Source of the DNA: JAHRAW01 sp965203265
GTDB lineage: Bacteria > Pseudomonadota > Gammaproteobacteria > Arenicellales > Poriferihabitantaceae
Reading direction: 5' to 3'
Assembly: GCA_965203265.1 (NCBI GenBank)
Contig: CBDBBV010000002.1
Location: 2,046,001-2,110,000 of the forward strand
DNA: 64,000 bases
Shown: positions 1-8,570 of the stretch, in pieces
Position numbering within the stretch: position 1 is the first letter of the stretch
Layout: each line of letters starts with the position of its first letter
Program-made: the position numbers and the translations under genes
Notes under the pieces: generated by a model
Told to the model about the DNA's origin: nothing
What the model saw: only the letters and a program-made list of their open reading frames with translations
Databases searched by the model: none

Positions 1-1
1 G

Positions 2-772
2 GCACTCGCCATCGCCGCCGCCGTGTATGCGGCCTTCTGCCTGCTGCTCTATGTGAGCCAGCGCAGCATGATGTATCTGCCGACCGCGGAAACGGAATTG
101 GAAGCGGAAGTGGAGGCGGAACATGCCGCCGTCATCCGCCTATCCAACGACGGCGAAAACCTGAAAATCTGGCGTCTGGGCGAGGGCGTCGATGCCGTGG
201 TGTATTTTGGCGGAAACGCCGAGGATGTCGCTTGGAGCATCCCGGCGTTTTCCGCTTGGTTGCCCGACCACTCGGTGTATCTGGCCAACTATCGCGGCTA
301 TGGCGGCAGCAGCGGCACACCCACCGAGACCGGACTACTCGCCGATGCGCTCGCGCTGTACGACCACGTGGAGCGCGCCCACCCCGGCGGCAAGATTTCC
401 CTCATCGGGCGCAGTCTGGGCAGCGCGGTCGCCGCCGCCGTGGCGGCGCAGCGCGCGACGCACAGGCTGGTACTGGTTACGCCGTTCGACAGCGCGCTGA
501 ATGTGGCGCGGGAACTGTTTCCCATCATCCCGGTGGCGCTACTGCTCAAGGATCGCTACGACACCGCCGCCCGCGTGCACGCGATTTCCGCGCCGACCCT
601 GCTGATCATCGCCGCACGGGACGCAATCATCCCGCGCAGCCGCTCGGACGCTCTGGCGGACGCCTTCCCCGCCGCGCAGCTCACCGTTACCGTGCTGGCG
701 GAAGCCGGCCACAACGACATCAACGATGCCGCGGGGTACGGCGAAGCGTTGATCGCGTTCCTCCACCAATAG
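2..772 (+). CDS. Alpha/beta hydrolase, membrane-anchored (5' end outside window)
   Basis: Alpha/beta-hydrolase fold enzyme of the BEM46/YfhR-like group; the substrate cannot be told from sequence. The frame is open to the left edge, so the true start is probably upstream; the first start codon inside the window is GTG at 23. A hydrophobic N-terminus (AAFCLLLYVS) suggests one membrane anchor. The nucleophile elbow is GRSLGS, the acid is probably the Asp of AARDAIIP, and the histidine lies in AGHNDIN, in the order expected for the triad. It converges on thiQ with about 40 bp between them. Family assignment is firm, role unknown. Confidence 0.8.
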   Translation, partial: ALAIAAAVYAAFCLLLYVSQRSMMYLPTAETELEAEVEAEHAAVIRLSNDGENLKIWRLGEGVDAVVYFGGNAEDVAWSIPAFSAWLPDHSVYLANYRGYGGSSGTPTETGLLADALALYDHVERAHPGGKISLIGRSLGSAVAAAVAAQRATHRLVLVTPFDSALNVARELFPIIPVALLLKDRYDTAARVHAISAPTLLIIAARDAIIPRSRSDALADAFPAAQLTVTVLAEAGHNDINDAAGYGEALIAFLHQ

Positions 773-812
773 CCAATAACCATAGGCGCGCTCCGGCAAA
801 ACCGCAAGCCGC

Positions 813-1460
813 CTAGACCATCACCACCTGCGCCGCCAACGCCTCGGCATCCCGCCGTTGGTGGGTGGCGACCAGCAGGGTCAGCACGCCCCCCTGCTGC
901 AGGGTTGCGATGAGCGACAACATTTCCCCGCGAAGCGCTTCATCGAGACCGTTGAAGGGCTCGTCCAGCAACAATAATGGCCGGTTGCGCGCCAAGCATC
1001 GCGCCAACGCCACCCGCTGCTGTTGTCCGCCGGACAGACTGTCCGGTTTGCGATCGGCGAATTTCTCCAGCGATACCCACGCCAGCGCCCGCTCGACGGC
1101 CGCCTCCTGTTGCGGCTCGAGGCGCAGGCCGGGGTGCAGGCCGATGGCGAGATTTTGCCGCACGGTGAGATGGGGGAACAGATTGTGCGCCTGAAACAGG
1201 TAGGTGAGCGGTCGCTCCGCCGGTGGGCGCGCCAGCAAACTGCGGCCATCGAAGCGCACATCGCCGCGCTGGGGTCGGAGGAAACCAGCGATCAAGTTGA
1301 GGATGGTGGATTTGCCCGATCCGCTGGGCCCCATCAGCGCCGCCGCCCGCCCAGTGGCGACGGTGAAATTTGCCCGCACCACGGTAGCGGCGGCGCCGCC
1401 GGAATCTTCCCCCGCGGAACCTCGCGGGTAGGCGAACGCGATATTTTCCACCTCAAGCAC
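813..1460 (-). CDS. thiQ: Thiamine ABC transporter, ATP-binding subunit ThiQ
   Basis: ATPase that drives thiamine/TPP import with ThiP and ThiB at the inner membrane. The 215-residue protein has a Walker A motif GPSGSGKST, an ABC signature LSGGQQQR and a Walker B LLLLDEP, and its short length fits ThiQ. Its start overlaps the end of thiP by 8 bp. It is the last gene of thiBPQ, which begins behind a TPP riboswitch. The ATPase fold alone could belong to a putrescine- or iron-type importer; the riboswitch and the ThiB/ThiP neighbours decide for thiamine. Confidence 0.93.
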   Translation of the reverse strand: MLEVENIAFAYPRGSAGEDSGGAAATVVRANFTVATGRAAALMGPSGSGKSTILNLIAGFLRPQRGDVRFDGRSLLARPPAERPLTYLFQAHNLFPHLTVRQNLAIGLHPGLRLEPQQEAAVERALAWVSLEKFADRKPDSLSGGQQQRVALARCLARNRPLLLLDEPFNGLDEALRGEMLSLIATLQQGGVLTLLVATHQRRDAEALAAQVVMV

Positions 1461-3045
1461 GGCTATGTTCTCCCGCCCGATGCTCGCCGACCAGCCGCTC
1501 GATCAACCAGAACAACGCGAAGCACAACGCGCACAATGCCACCGCCACCACCGCCGCCTGCTCCAGCCGATAGCCGCTGATCAGGCGATACATCAGCAGC
1601 GGCAAGGTGCGCAGGTCTTCGGTGCCGAACAGCGCGATGACCCCCATGTCGCCGGCCGACAAGGTGGTGGCGACCGCCAGCGCGTAGGCCACCGGCGCGC
1701 GCAACGCCGGCCACAGAATGCGCCGCCACTTGTTCCACCCGCCGATCCCCAGATTGGCGCACAGATTGTCGTAGCGGTTGCGTTGTGCCTGCAGCGCCGG
1801 CGTCAGGATGCGAATGCCGAACGCCAGCGAGAGCAGAACATTCAGCGCGATCACCACCACCGGCCCCAGAGAAAGGGCGTCGGTGAATTGGCGGAAGAAG
1901 AGGAACAGACCGGCGCCCAGAGTGATGGGCGGCACCAGCAGGGTCAGCAGGCTGATGATTTCCGGTGCGACCGCCCACGACGTCAGACGCGGCGCGCGCC
2001 GCAGGGTGACGATCAGGTTGGCGATGGCGAGCGCGAACAGGCAGGAAAGCGTGCCGGCGGCGAGCGCGATCACCAGCGTCCAGCGCAGCGCCTGATGGAA
2101 TTCGGGCGCGCCCAGAATCGCCCAGCCGCCCGGCGCCAACGTTTTCATCACCACCGCCGCCAACGGCGAGATCAGGAAAATCGCGGCGAGGAAAATGACC
2201 ACGGCGTCGACGAGGCGCGTCGACCAAGCGTCGGCGTCGGGTCGGTCGACGCCGGGATAATCTCCCGGGCGCAGCGGAAAGGCGGCACCTCTGGCGAAAA
2301 ACGCCAACGCCAGCAGCAAGCAGATTCCGATCTGAATCAATGACAACGCCACCGCCCGAGTCAGGTCGAAATCGAAGCGAATGGCCTGATAGATCGCCAC
2401 CTCCAGCGTGGTGGATTTCGGCCCGCCGCCGAGGGTGAGCACGATGGCGAAGGAGGTGAAGCACAGCAGGAAGACCATGCCGGCGACGCCCGCAATCAGG
2501 CCGCGCAGCAGCGGCCATTCGATGTGGCGGAAGATGTGGCTCGGCCGCATACCGTACAGCCGCGCCAGATTCCAACTGTGCTGCGGCAGGTTGAGCAGGC
2601 CGTCGAGAAAGATGCGGGTCGCCAGCGGCAGGTTGAAGAACGCATGGGCGATGAGGATGCCGGCGAGGCCGTAGAGATAGTGGATGCGATCGCCGCCCAT
2701 CGCCGCCAGTAGCTGATTGATCCAACCGTTTCGCCCGTGCACCGCGACGATGCCGAGGGTCGCCACCATGGTCGGGATGATCAGGGAGAGACTGCCAAGG
2801 CGGATGATCAGACGCCGCCCGAAAAACCGCCCGCGACGCGCCAGCGCCCGCGCCAACGGGATGGCGAAGGCCACGCTCAACAGCGTTGACAACGTGGCCT
2901 GCCACAAGGTGAAGCGGATGATCGAGCGGGTAACCGGCTTGTTCAATTCCGCCAACAACGCGAATTGCCCGGCCTCGGCCATCAACCCGCCGACCGCGCA
3001 CAGCACGATCAGCAACACCGCCAGTGTTGCGACCAGCCCGGTCAC
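1453..3045 (-). CDS. thiP: Thiamine ABC transporter permease ThiP
   Basis: Inner-membrane permease of the thiamine importer. The 530-residue protein is a tandem fusion of two permease halves, each with several hydrophobic helices, as usual for ThiP and the related FbpB-type permeases. A helix-rich segment around residues 120-190 contains the ATPase-coupling region (RLYGMRPSHIF), and an equivalent region recurs in the second half (NLGIGGWNKWRRI). The chosen start is GTG, 35 bp downstream of thiB. It lies between thiB and thiQ in one operon. Confidence 0.92.
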   Translation of the reverse strand: MTGLVATLAVLLIVLCAVGGLMAEAGQFALLAELNKPVTRSIIRFTLWQATLSTLLSVAFAIPLARALARRGRFFGRRLIIRLGSLSLIIPTMVATLGIVAVHGRNGWINQLLAAMGGDRIHYLYGLAGILIAHAFFNLPLATRIFLDGLLNLPQHSWNLARLYGMRPSHIFRHIEWPLLRGLIAGVAGMVFLLCFTSFAIVLTLGGGPKSTTLEVAIYQAIRFDFDLTRAVALSLIQIGICLLLALAFFARGAAFPLRPGDYPGVDRPDADAWSTRLVDAVVIFLAAIFLISPLAAVVMKTLAPGGWAILGAPEFHQALRWTLVIALAAGTLSCLFALAIANLIVTLRRAPRLTSWAVAPEIISLLTLLVPPITLGAGLFLFFRQFTDALSLGPVVVIALNVLLSLAFGIRILTPALQAQRNRYDNLCANLGIGGWNKWRRILWPALRAPVAYALAVATTLSAGDMGVIALFGTEDLRTLPLLMYRLISGYRLEQAAVVAVALCALCFALFWLIERLVGEHRAGEHSRA

Positions 3046-3080
3046 CGCGCGGTTACGGGGCGGATCAGCGCCTCAGCGCC

Positions 3081-4085
3081 TCAATTCCTCAGCGCCTGAC
3101 TGAACTCATCCGCCCACTCGCCTCGCTTGTCGGCGACCCGGCGGGGGTCCATGAGCAAACTCGCCGCCGGTTTCACCAGTGTGCCGTAGGCCGGCGGCAA
3201 TCCGCCCTCGAGGGGGATCACCGGATACATCCAGTGGCCGGTGGGTATGTGGGACTGAAAGCCCTCGGTGACGATGAAATCCATGAACTGCTGAGCCAAC
3301 TCCGGATTGGGGGCGTTGGCCAGCTGCGCCGCCACCTCGATTTGCACACCGTGCCCCTCGTCGAAGGCGGCCGCCTGATACTGCTGCTTGCCCTCCTCGA
3401 TTATGTGGTAGGCGGGCGAGGTGGTGTAACTCAGCACCATGTCGGCCTCGCCGTCGAGGAACAGGCTGTAGGCTTCGCTCCAGCCCTTGGTGACGGTGAC
3501 GATCTTGGCGGACAGTTTGCGCCAGATGTCGAAGGCATCATCGCCGAATATTTGCTTGACCCACAGCATCAACCCCACTCCCGGAGTGGAGCTGCGCGGA
3601 TCCTGAATCAGTATCTTCAGCGAGTCGTCCGCCGCCACCAATTCGCGGAAACTGGTGGGCGGGTTAGGCAGTTTTTCGCGATCGTAGATGAAGGCGAAAT
3701 AGCCGTAATCGAAGGGCAGGAATGTCTCGTCGTCCCACGCGAACGGCAGGTCGAGGGCGGCGAGGGAAACGTTGTGGGGCCCCAGCAGGCCGGTTTCCTT
3801 CGCTTCCACCACCAGATTGTTGTCGAGGCCGAGCACCACATCGGCGCGCGAACCCTCGCCCTCCAACTGCACCCGGCTGAGAATGCCGGTGGAACTGTCC
3901 GTGGCGACGAAATTCACCTCGCAGTCGCACTGGGCTTCGAACGCCGTCTTGATCTTCGGGCCGATGCTCCAGCTGGAGGTGAAGGCGTCGTAAGTGTACA
4001 CATTGAGAACCGGCCGACTCTCGCTCTGGCCGATGGCCAACTGAACGGGGATCGCTAGAAACAAAAAGACGATGAATTTACGCAT
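3081..4085 (-). CDS. thiB: Thiamine-binding periplasmic protein ThiB (TbpA)
   Basis: Periplasmic solute-binding protein that captures thiamine or TPP and delivers it to ThiPQ. The ATG at 4085 was chosen because a strong ribosome site (GGAGGAG) lies just upstream and the protein then begins with a typical signal peptide, MRKFIVFLFLAIPVQLAIGQ, giving 334 residues. An upstream in-frame ATG would put 13 polar residues before it. The mature protein opens with LNVYTYDAF, typical of the family. First gene of the riboswitch-controlled thiBPQ operon. Confidence 0.93.
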   Translation of the reverse strand: MRKFIVFLFLAIPVQLAIGQSESRPVLNVYTYDAFTSSWSIGPKIKTAFEAQCDCEVNFVATDSSTGILSRVQLEGEGSRADVVLGLDNNLVVEAKETGLLGPHNVSLAALDLPFAWDDETFLPFDYGYFAFIYDREKLPNPPTSFRELVAADDSLKILIQDPRSSTPGVGLMLWVKQIFGDDAFDIWRKLSAKIVTVTKGWSEAYSLFLDGEADMVLSYTTSPAYHIIEEGKQQYQAAAFDEGHGVQIEVAAQLANAPNPELAQQFMDFIVTEGFQSHIPTGHWMYPVIPLEGGLPPAYGTLVKPAASLLMDPRRVADKRGEWADEFSQALRN

Positions 4086-4194
4086 GGTCAAAATCTCCTC
4101 CCGACAAGGGATGACAAAATACAAAGTGTGATGCCAACGCGGAGAACGGAGATGTCGATCATCGCCCGAAAGGACTTCGGGCTTCGAGGTGTGA

Positions 4195-4290
4195 TCTCAA
4201 TTCCTACGCCAGCATGATCTGGATCAGGTTCGACGGGTTGGCTGTGGGGCTGATGCCCCGGCGCCTCTCAGCTTTCGCGCCCCGTTGAGA
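4195..4290 (-). promoter_or_regulatory. TPP riboswitch (THI element) upstream of thiB
   Basis: Read on the minus strand this leader carries the conserved TPP-aptamer blocks: CTGAGA preceded by GGGGCG, then ACCCG, then GAACCTGATC, and finally ATGCTGGCGTAGGAA. The ends TCTCAA and TTGAGA pair as helix P1. It lies about 110 bases upstream of thiB, so it should lower thiBPQ expression when TPP is plentiful. A GCCCGAA/TTCGGGC hairpin at 4164-4182 sits between aptamer and gene and could be part of the expression platform, though it has no U-run. Confidence 0.95.
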
Positions 4291-4366
4291 CTGTTCGAGG
4301 GCGGACTATATCACCTTTTTCCCGTTTCGGGGGTGGGGGCGTTCGGCCAACGCTGCCGCCATCTCG

Positions 4367-5152
4367 TTATTTCAACGCCGCCAAACAAGCGATCCAAGCC
4401 GGATCGTTTTCGCCTACCTGAGTCTCCTCGTATTCGGATTCCTCCTCGTCGGCGCACCAATAACAGCGTACATCGGCGAAGCCCGCCTCGCGTAGCATAT
4501 CGATCAATTCGGGCATGGACCAGATGCGCCAGATATAGCGAAAGGCATCGCGCATTTCGGAACCGTCCGGAAAGCGGAAATGCAACGCCAGATTGGCGCT
4601 GTGATCCACCGGGCACACATCGGTCTGGTGGCAGATCAGCTCGAACTCCCCACAATCGGTTATCTGCTCCTCTTCGGAAAAGACCTCCGACCCGCCCTGC
4701 ACATCGATCATGAACACACCGTCGGCGGCGAGGTCGTCATGCACCGAGCGGAAATACTCCAGCAATACGCTACGCTCGCGGAACAACCAATAGGAAAAAT
4801 TGAAGGCGCAGCGAATGTCGGGCGCGCGCAAACTGGGTTCGCGGGCGTCGCCGGTGCACAGGTTGGCGCGCTGCTGCCGGTTTTTACCGAGGGGTTTGAG
4901 ATTGTGCTTGCGGCCCCATGCCAGCGGCTCGGGATCGATGTCCCAGCCCTCGCCGGTGAACCTCTTCCCCTGCTCCAGCCAGGCGCACAAGGTCGCCGCG
5001 GTGCCGCAGAAATCCTCGCGGAAATGGGTCGCCGCCCGCCCCCGCACTTGCCGATAGACTTGCTGCAGCAATGCCACATCCACATCGGGGGACTGCACCC
5101 CGAGTTGATAGAAACGGTATTTGTCGCCGAGGGATTTTTTTGCGCGTGCCAT
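4367..5152 (-). CDS. Class I SAM-dependent methyltransferase, substrate unknown
   Basis: Cytoplasmic methyltransferase of 261 residues. The start chosen is the ATG at 5152 (MARAKKSLGDKYRFYQ); the open frame extends further upstream but that part is the shadow of rsmG. SAM-binding motif I is ATHFREDFCGTAATL and the acidic motif II is GEGWDIDPE, with a motif IV-like AFNFSYWLF. The C-terminal EEESEYEETQ stretch is very acidic. It is divergent from rsmG with only about 30 bp between starts, so the two share one short promoter region. Its target molecule cannot be named. Confidence 0.8.
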   Translation of the reverse strand: MARAKKSLGDKYRFYQLGVQSPDVDVALLQQVYRQVRGRAATHFREDFCGTAATLCAWLEQGKRFTGEGWDIDPEPLAWGRKHNLKPLGKNRQQRANLCTGDAREPSLRAPDIRCAFNFSYWLFRERSVLLEYFRSVHDDLAADGVFMIDVQGGSEVFSEEEQITDCGEFELICHQTDVCPVDHSANLALHFRFPDGSEMRDAFRYIWRIWSMPELIDMLREAGFADVRCYWCADEEESEYEETQVGENDPAWIACLAALK

Positions 5153-5183
5153 TGTTATGATCCTCGGCCGAGCCGGAGGCAAA

Positions 5184-5834
5184 ATGAAAGCGCCGCACTC
5201 TACCACAGAAAAACTCGATCTAGGCTGCACGCGGCTCGGCCTCATCCTGTCCGCCGCCCAGCGCCAGCAGCTCTGCGGCCACATCGAGCTGCTGGCGAAG
5301 TGGAATCGCCGCCTGAATCTGACCGCGATCGATCGCCTCGACGACATGGTGGCGCGCCATCTGCTCGACTCCCTCGCCGTCGCGCCGTTCGTGCGCGGCG
5401 GCTCGCTCCTCGACATCGGCAGCGGCGGCGGATTCCCCGGCCTGCCGCTGGCGGTGCTCGATCCGCGCCTCCAGGTTACCCTGCTCGACAGTCGCGGCCG
5501 GCGAGCCGAATTCCTGCGCGCGGCGCGCGACGCCCTTGAACTCGGCAATGTTGCGGTGGTCGAGAAGCGGGTGGAAGATTACCGGCTCGGGGGAAAATTT
5601 GATACGCTCGCCACTCGAGCCTTCGCATCCCTCGCCCACACGCTGAAGGCGACCGCCGCACTGCACCGCGACGGCTGTCGGTTGCTGGCGATGAAGGGCC
5701 GGATGCCCAAGCGGGAAATCGCCCTCCTTGAGCCGCCGTGGCGGGAGCGGGTAAGCGTCGAGAAATTGGATGTTCCGTTTTTGGACGCCGAGCGACATTT
5801 GGTACTTATCGAATTGACAAAGTGGCGCGCGTAA
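5184..5834 (+). CDS. rsmG: 16S rRNA (guanine-527-N7)-methyltransferase RsmG
   Basis: Methylates N7 of G527 in 16S rRNA; loss often gives low-level streptomycin resistance. The SAM motif LLDIGSGGGFPGLPLA is the family hallmark, and the 216-residue length fits. The ATG at 5184 follows a CCGGAGG ribosome site and starts the protein just before the conserved AKWNRRLNLTA region. The rsmG-parA-parB-atp order is a classic arrangement near the bacterial origin. Its last 13 bases overlap the GTG start of parA. Confidence 0.96.
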   Translation: MKAPHSTTEKLDLGCTRLGLILSAAQRQQLCGHIELLAKWNRRLNLTAIDRLDDMVARHLLDSLAVAPFVRGGSLLDIGSGGGFPGLPLAVLDPRLQVTLLDSRGRRAEFLRAARDALELGNVAVVEKRVEDYRLGGKFDTLATRAFASLAHTLKATAALHRDGCRLLAMKGRMPKREIALLEPPWRERVSVEKLDVPFLDAERHLVLIELTKWRA

Positions 5835-6586
5835 TCGCGATTACCAACCAGAAAGGCGGGGTCGGCAAGACCACCAGCGCGATCAACCTGTGCGCGTCGT
5901 TGTCCTGTGCCGGCAGCCGCGCCTTGCTGGTGGATATGGACCCGCAGGGCAATGCCACGGTGGGCAGCGGCGTGTCGGCGCGCGATGTGGAGCGGGGCAT
6001 TTACGAGGTATTGCTGGGCACCGCCAACGCCGCCGACGCCATCGTCGCCACCGGCGGCGGCCACGATCTGCTGCCGGCTCATCCCGATCTGTGCGGCGCT
6101 CAGGTCGAAATGGCGCAGCTGGCGCGCCGGGATTTCCGCTTGGCCGACGCCGTCGCGCACATCGCCGAGCGCTACGACCTGATCGTCATCGACTGCCCAC
6201 CGGCGCTGAATGTGTTGACGGTCAATGCGCTGACCGCCGCCCGCGAGGTGTTGATTCCGGTGCAATGCGAGTATTATGCCCTCGAAGGGCTGACTAGTTT
6301 GATGGATACCATCGCGCTGGTTCGGCGGGGTCTCAACCCGTCCTTGCAGATATTGGGGCTGGTCAGAACCATGTTCGATTCGCGCAACTCGTTATCAGCG
6401 GAAGTCGCCGAGCAGCTGGCGGCGCATTTCCCCGACCAACTGTTCCGCACCGTCATCCCCCGCAACATCCGTCTGGCGGAGGCGCCGAGCTACGGCAAGC
6501 CGGTGTTGCAGTACGACCACCGCTGCGCCGGTGCCCAAGCATATGTGGCGCTGGCCGGCGAAGTGTTGAGACGGCGCGCCGGATAA
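5822..6586 (+). CDS. parA: Chromosome partitioning ATPase ParA (Soj)
   Basis: ParA/Soj ATPase that works with ParB-parS to segregate origins. The deviant Walker A motif is QKGGVGKTT, and the A' and B regions are LLVDMDPQGN and LIVIDCPPAL. The GTG at 5822 gives 254 residues starting VARVIAITNQKGG, the normal family start. It overlaps rsmG by 13 bp and precedes parB by 39 bp. Location beside rsmG identifies it as the chromosomal copy, unlike the second, AT-richer ParA-like gene at 47.3-48.1 kb. Confidence 0.95.
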   Translation: MARVIAITNQKGGVGKTTSAINLCASLSCAGSRALLVDMDPQGNATVGSGVSARDVERGIYEVLLGTANAADAIVATGGGHDLLPAHPDLCGAQVEMAQLARRDFRLADAVAHIAERYDLIVIDCPPALNVLTVNALTAAREVLIPVQCEYYALEGLTSLMDTIALVRRGLNPSLQILGLVRTMFDSRNSLSAEVAEQLAAHFPDQLFRTVIPRNIRLAEAPSYGKPVLQYDHRCAGAQAYVALAGEVLRRRAG

Positions 6587-6625
6587 CCACCTTCCCATTT
6601 CGACCGCCACCGCCACCGCAAGTAT

Positions 6626-7521
6626 ATGAGCACCAAGAAAAAAGCCCGTTTGGGGCGCGGCTTGGAGGCGCTGCTGGGGGAGGTGCGTCAGGAGGCGCCG
6701 CCGCCGGAGGGGGCCGACGGGCACTCGCAACTGCGCCAACTGCCCATCGAACAACTGCAACGAGGCAAGTATCAGCCCCGTACCCAGATGGATCAACCGG
6801 CTCTGGAGGAGCTCGCCGAGACCATTCGCGCGCAGGGGGTGATACAGCCCCTGCTGGTTCGGCAAACCGGCCAGTTGGGCGACCGCTATGAAATCATCGC
6901 CGGCGAACGACGCTGGCGCGCCGCCCAACTGGCCGGTTTGGCGACCGTGCCGGTGGTGGTGCGGGAGGTGAGCGACCGCAGTGCCATGGCGGTGGCGCTC
7001 ATCGAAAACATCCAGCGCGAAGATCTGAACGCTCTCGAGGAGGCCGCCGGGCTACAGCGCTTGCTGGATGATTTCGGCTTGACCCATCAGGAAATTGCCG
7101 AAGCGGTGGGCGCTCGCGGGCGGCGGTCAGCAACCTGTTGCGGCTGCTGGCGCTGCATCCGGCGGTGAAGAAACGGCTGGAGGCCGGGGAAATCGAGATG
7201 GGCCACGCCAGAACGCTGTTGCGGTTGCCCGCCGAGAAGCAGCCGGGCGCCGCCGCCAAGGTGATCGCCGCCGGCCTGTCGGTGCGCCGCACCGAACTGC
7301 TGGTGGAGCGTCTGCTGGCGGGGGGCGACGGGGACGGCGGCAGCGGCGGCACGAGCCTCGCGGGCACCGCGAAAGACCCCGATGTACTGCGCTTGGAGAG
7401 CGATCTTTCGGCTCGGATTGGCGCGCGGGTTTCCATCCGCCACAGCGCCAAGAAGGGCCAGGTGGTCATTCACTATCATTCGCTGGACGAGCTGGACGGC
7501 ATTCTCGCCCGCATCAAATAG
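6626..7521 (+). pseudogene. parB: parB (Spo0J), coding frame broken by a 1-base deletion
   Basis: ParB centromere-binding CTPase. The first part (from ATG 6626) has the N-terminal segment LGRGLEALLGE, the ParB/Srx box YEIIAGERRWRAAQLAG, and the ALIENIQREDLNALEEA motif. At 7109-7114 the frame shifts by one base: reading GGC then a missing C before GC restores the expected helix-turn-helix GRSRAAVSNLLRLLAL in the next frame. That frame continues to 7521 and encodes a normal C-terminal domain (LILARIK-like end, DELDGILARIK). As read, translation ends after about 180 residues. A sequencing or assembly error in a C/G-rich spot is at least as likely as a true mutation. Confidence 0.88.
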
Positions 7522-7532
7522 CGAGCCGGCAA

Positions 7533-8570
7533 TCAGGCGATTTGCCCTCGCCGGTAGAACTCGATGGTTTTGTCCAAACCGCCGGCAAACGGCACCCGCG
7601 CTCGCCAGCCCAGTTCGCGCTTGATCTTGCGGTTGTCGATAGCGTAGCGGCGGTCGTGCCCCGGACGATCGGCGACATGGGAAATGAGCCGCGCGTGCGC
7701 ACCGTTTTCCGGGGCGAGGCGATCGAATCTCGCGCAAATTTCCTCGGCCACCTCGATGTTGGAGCGCTCGTCGTTGGCGCCGATGTTGTAGGTTTCGCCG
7801 GGCACGCCGCGGCGCAGGATGGCGTCGATGCCGCGGCAATGATCATCCACATATAGCCAATCGCGCACCTGACGGCCATCGCCGTACACGGGAATCGTCT
7901 CCCCCCGCAAACAGGCGTCGATGACCGTCGGAATGAACTTCTCCCGATGCTGTCCCGGGCCGTAATTGTTGGAGCAGTTGCTGATGGTTACCGGTAGGCC
8001 GAAGGTGTGGAAATACGCCCGCGCCAGATGATCCGACCCCGCCTTGGTGGCCGAGTAGGGGGAGCTGGGGAGATAGGCGTGCGCCTCGGTGAACGCCGGG
8101 GCGTGTTCATCCAGACTGCCGTAGACCTCGTCGGTGGAAATGTGATGGAAGCGGCATTGCTGCGGCGTGAAACCGTTCTCCGTCAGCCAATAGGCGCTGG
8201 CGCAATGTAGCAGTGTGTAGGTGCCGAGCACATTGGTCTTGACGAACACCGCGGGATCTTCGATGGATCGATCCACATGGCTTTCCGCGGCGAAATGGAC
8301 GATGGTGTCGATGGCGAACTCGCGCAGCAGGCCGGCGACCAGATCGGCGTCGCAAATATCCCCCTCGACGAAACGATAGCCGCCGCCGTCGGGCAAGCCC
8401 CGCAATCTCGCCAGAGAACCGGCGTAGGTCAGGTTGTCGAGATTGACGATCGACAGGCCGGCATGGTTTTCCAGCAGATGGCGGACGAAGTTGGCGCCGA
8501 TGAAACCGGCGCCGCCGGTAACCAGCACGCTTGCGGGTGTGTAGCGGTTTTTCGGCGGGCTATCGTTCAT
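7533..8570 (-). CDS. rmlB: dTDP-glucose 4,6-dehydratase RmlB
   Basis: Second step of dTDP-L-rhamnose synthesis: converts dTDP-glucose to dTDP-4-keto-6-deoxyglucose using bound NAD. The 345-residue protein has the Rossmann motif VTGGAGFIGANF, the STDEVYGSL segment with catalytic Asp-Glu, and the YSATKAGSD signature with Tyr and Lys of the SDR active site. Its start overlaps rmlD by 11 bp. It is the last gene of the rmlA-rmlC-rmlD-rmlB operon and converges with parB 11 bp away. Confidence 0.96.
   Translation of the reverse strand: MNDSPPKNRYTPASVLVTGGAGFIGANFVRHLLENHAGLSIVNLDNLTYAGSLARLRGLPDGGGYRFVEGDICDADLVAGLLREFAIDTIVHFAAESHVDRSIEDPAVFVKTNVLGTYTLLHCASAYWLTENGFTPQQCRFHHISTDEVYGSLDEHAPAFTEAHAYLPSSPYSATKAGSDHLARAYFHTFGLPVTISNCSNNYGPGQHREKFIPTVIDACLRGETIPVYGDGRQVRDWLYVDDHCRGIDAILRRGVPGETYNIGANDERSNIEVAEEICARFDRLAPENGAHARLISHVADRPGHDRRYAIDNRKIKRELGWRARVPFAGGLDKTIEFYRRGQIA

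Noticed and set aside
1463..3001. Long open frame of 512 codons on the minus strand within thiP
   Set aside because: It is an out-of-frame shadow of thiP with Arg/Pro/His-rich composition, no motif and no ribosome site; GC-rich DNA gives many such frames.
4164..4182. GC-rich hairpin between riboswitch and thiB as an intrinsic terminator
   Set aside because: The stem is good but no U-run follows, so only a possible part of the riboswitch platform is claimed.
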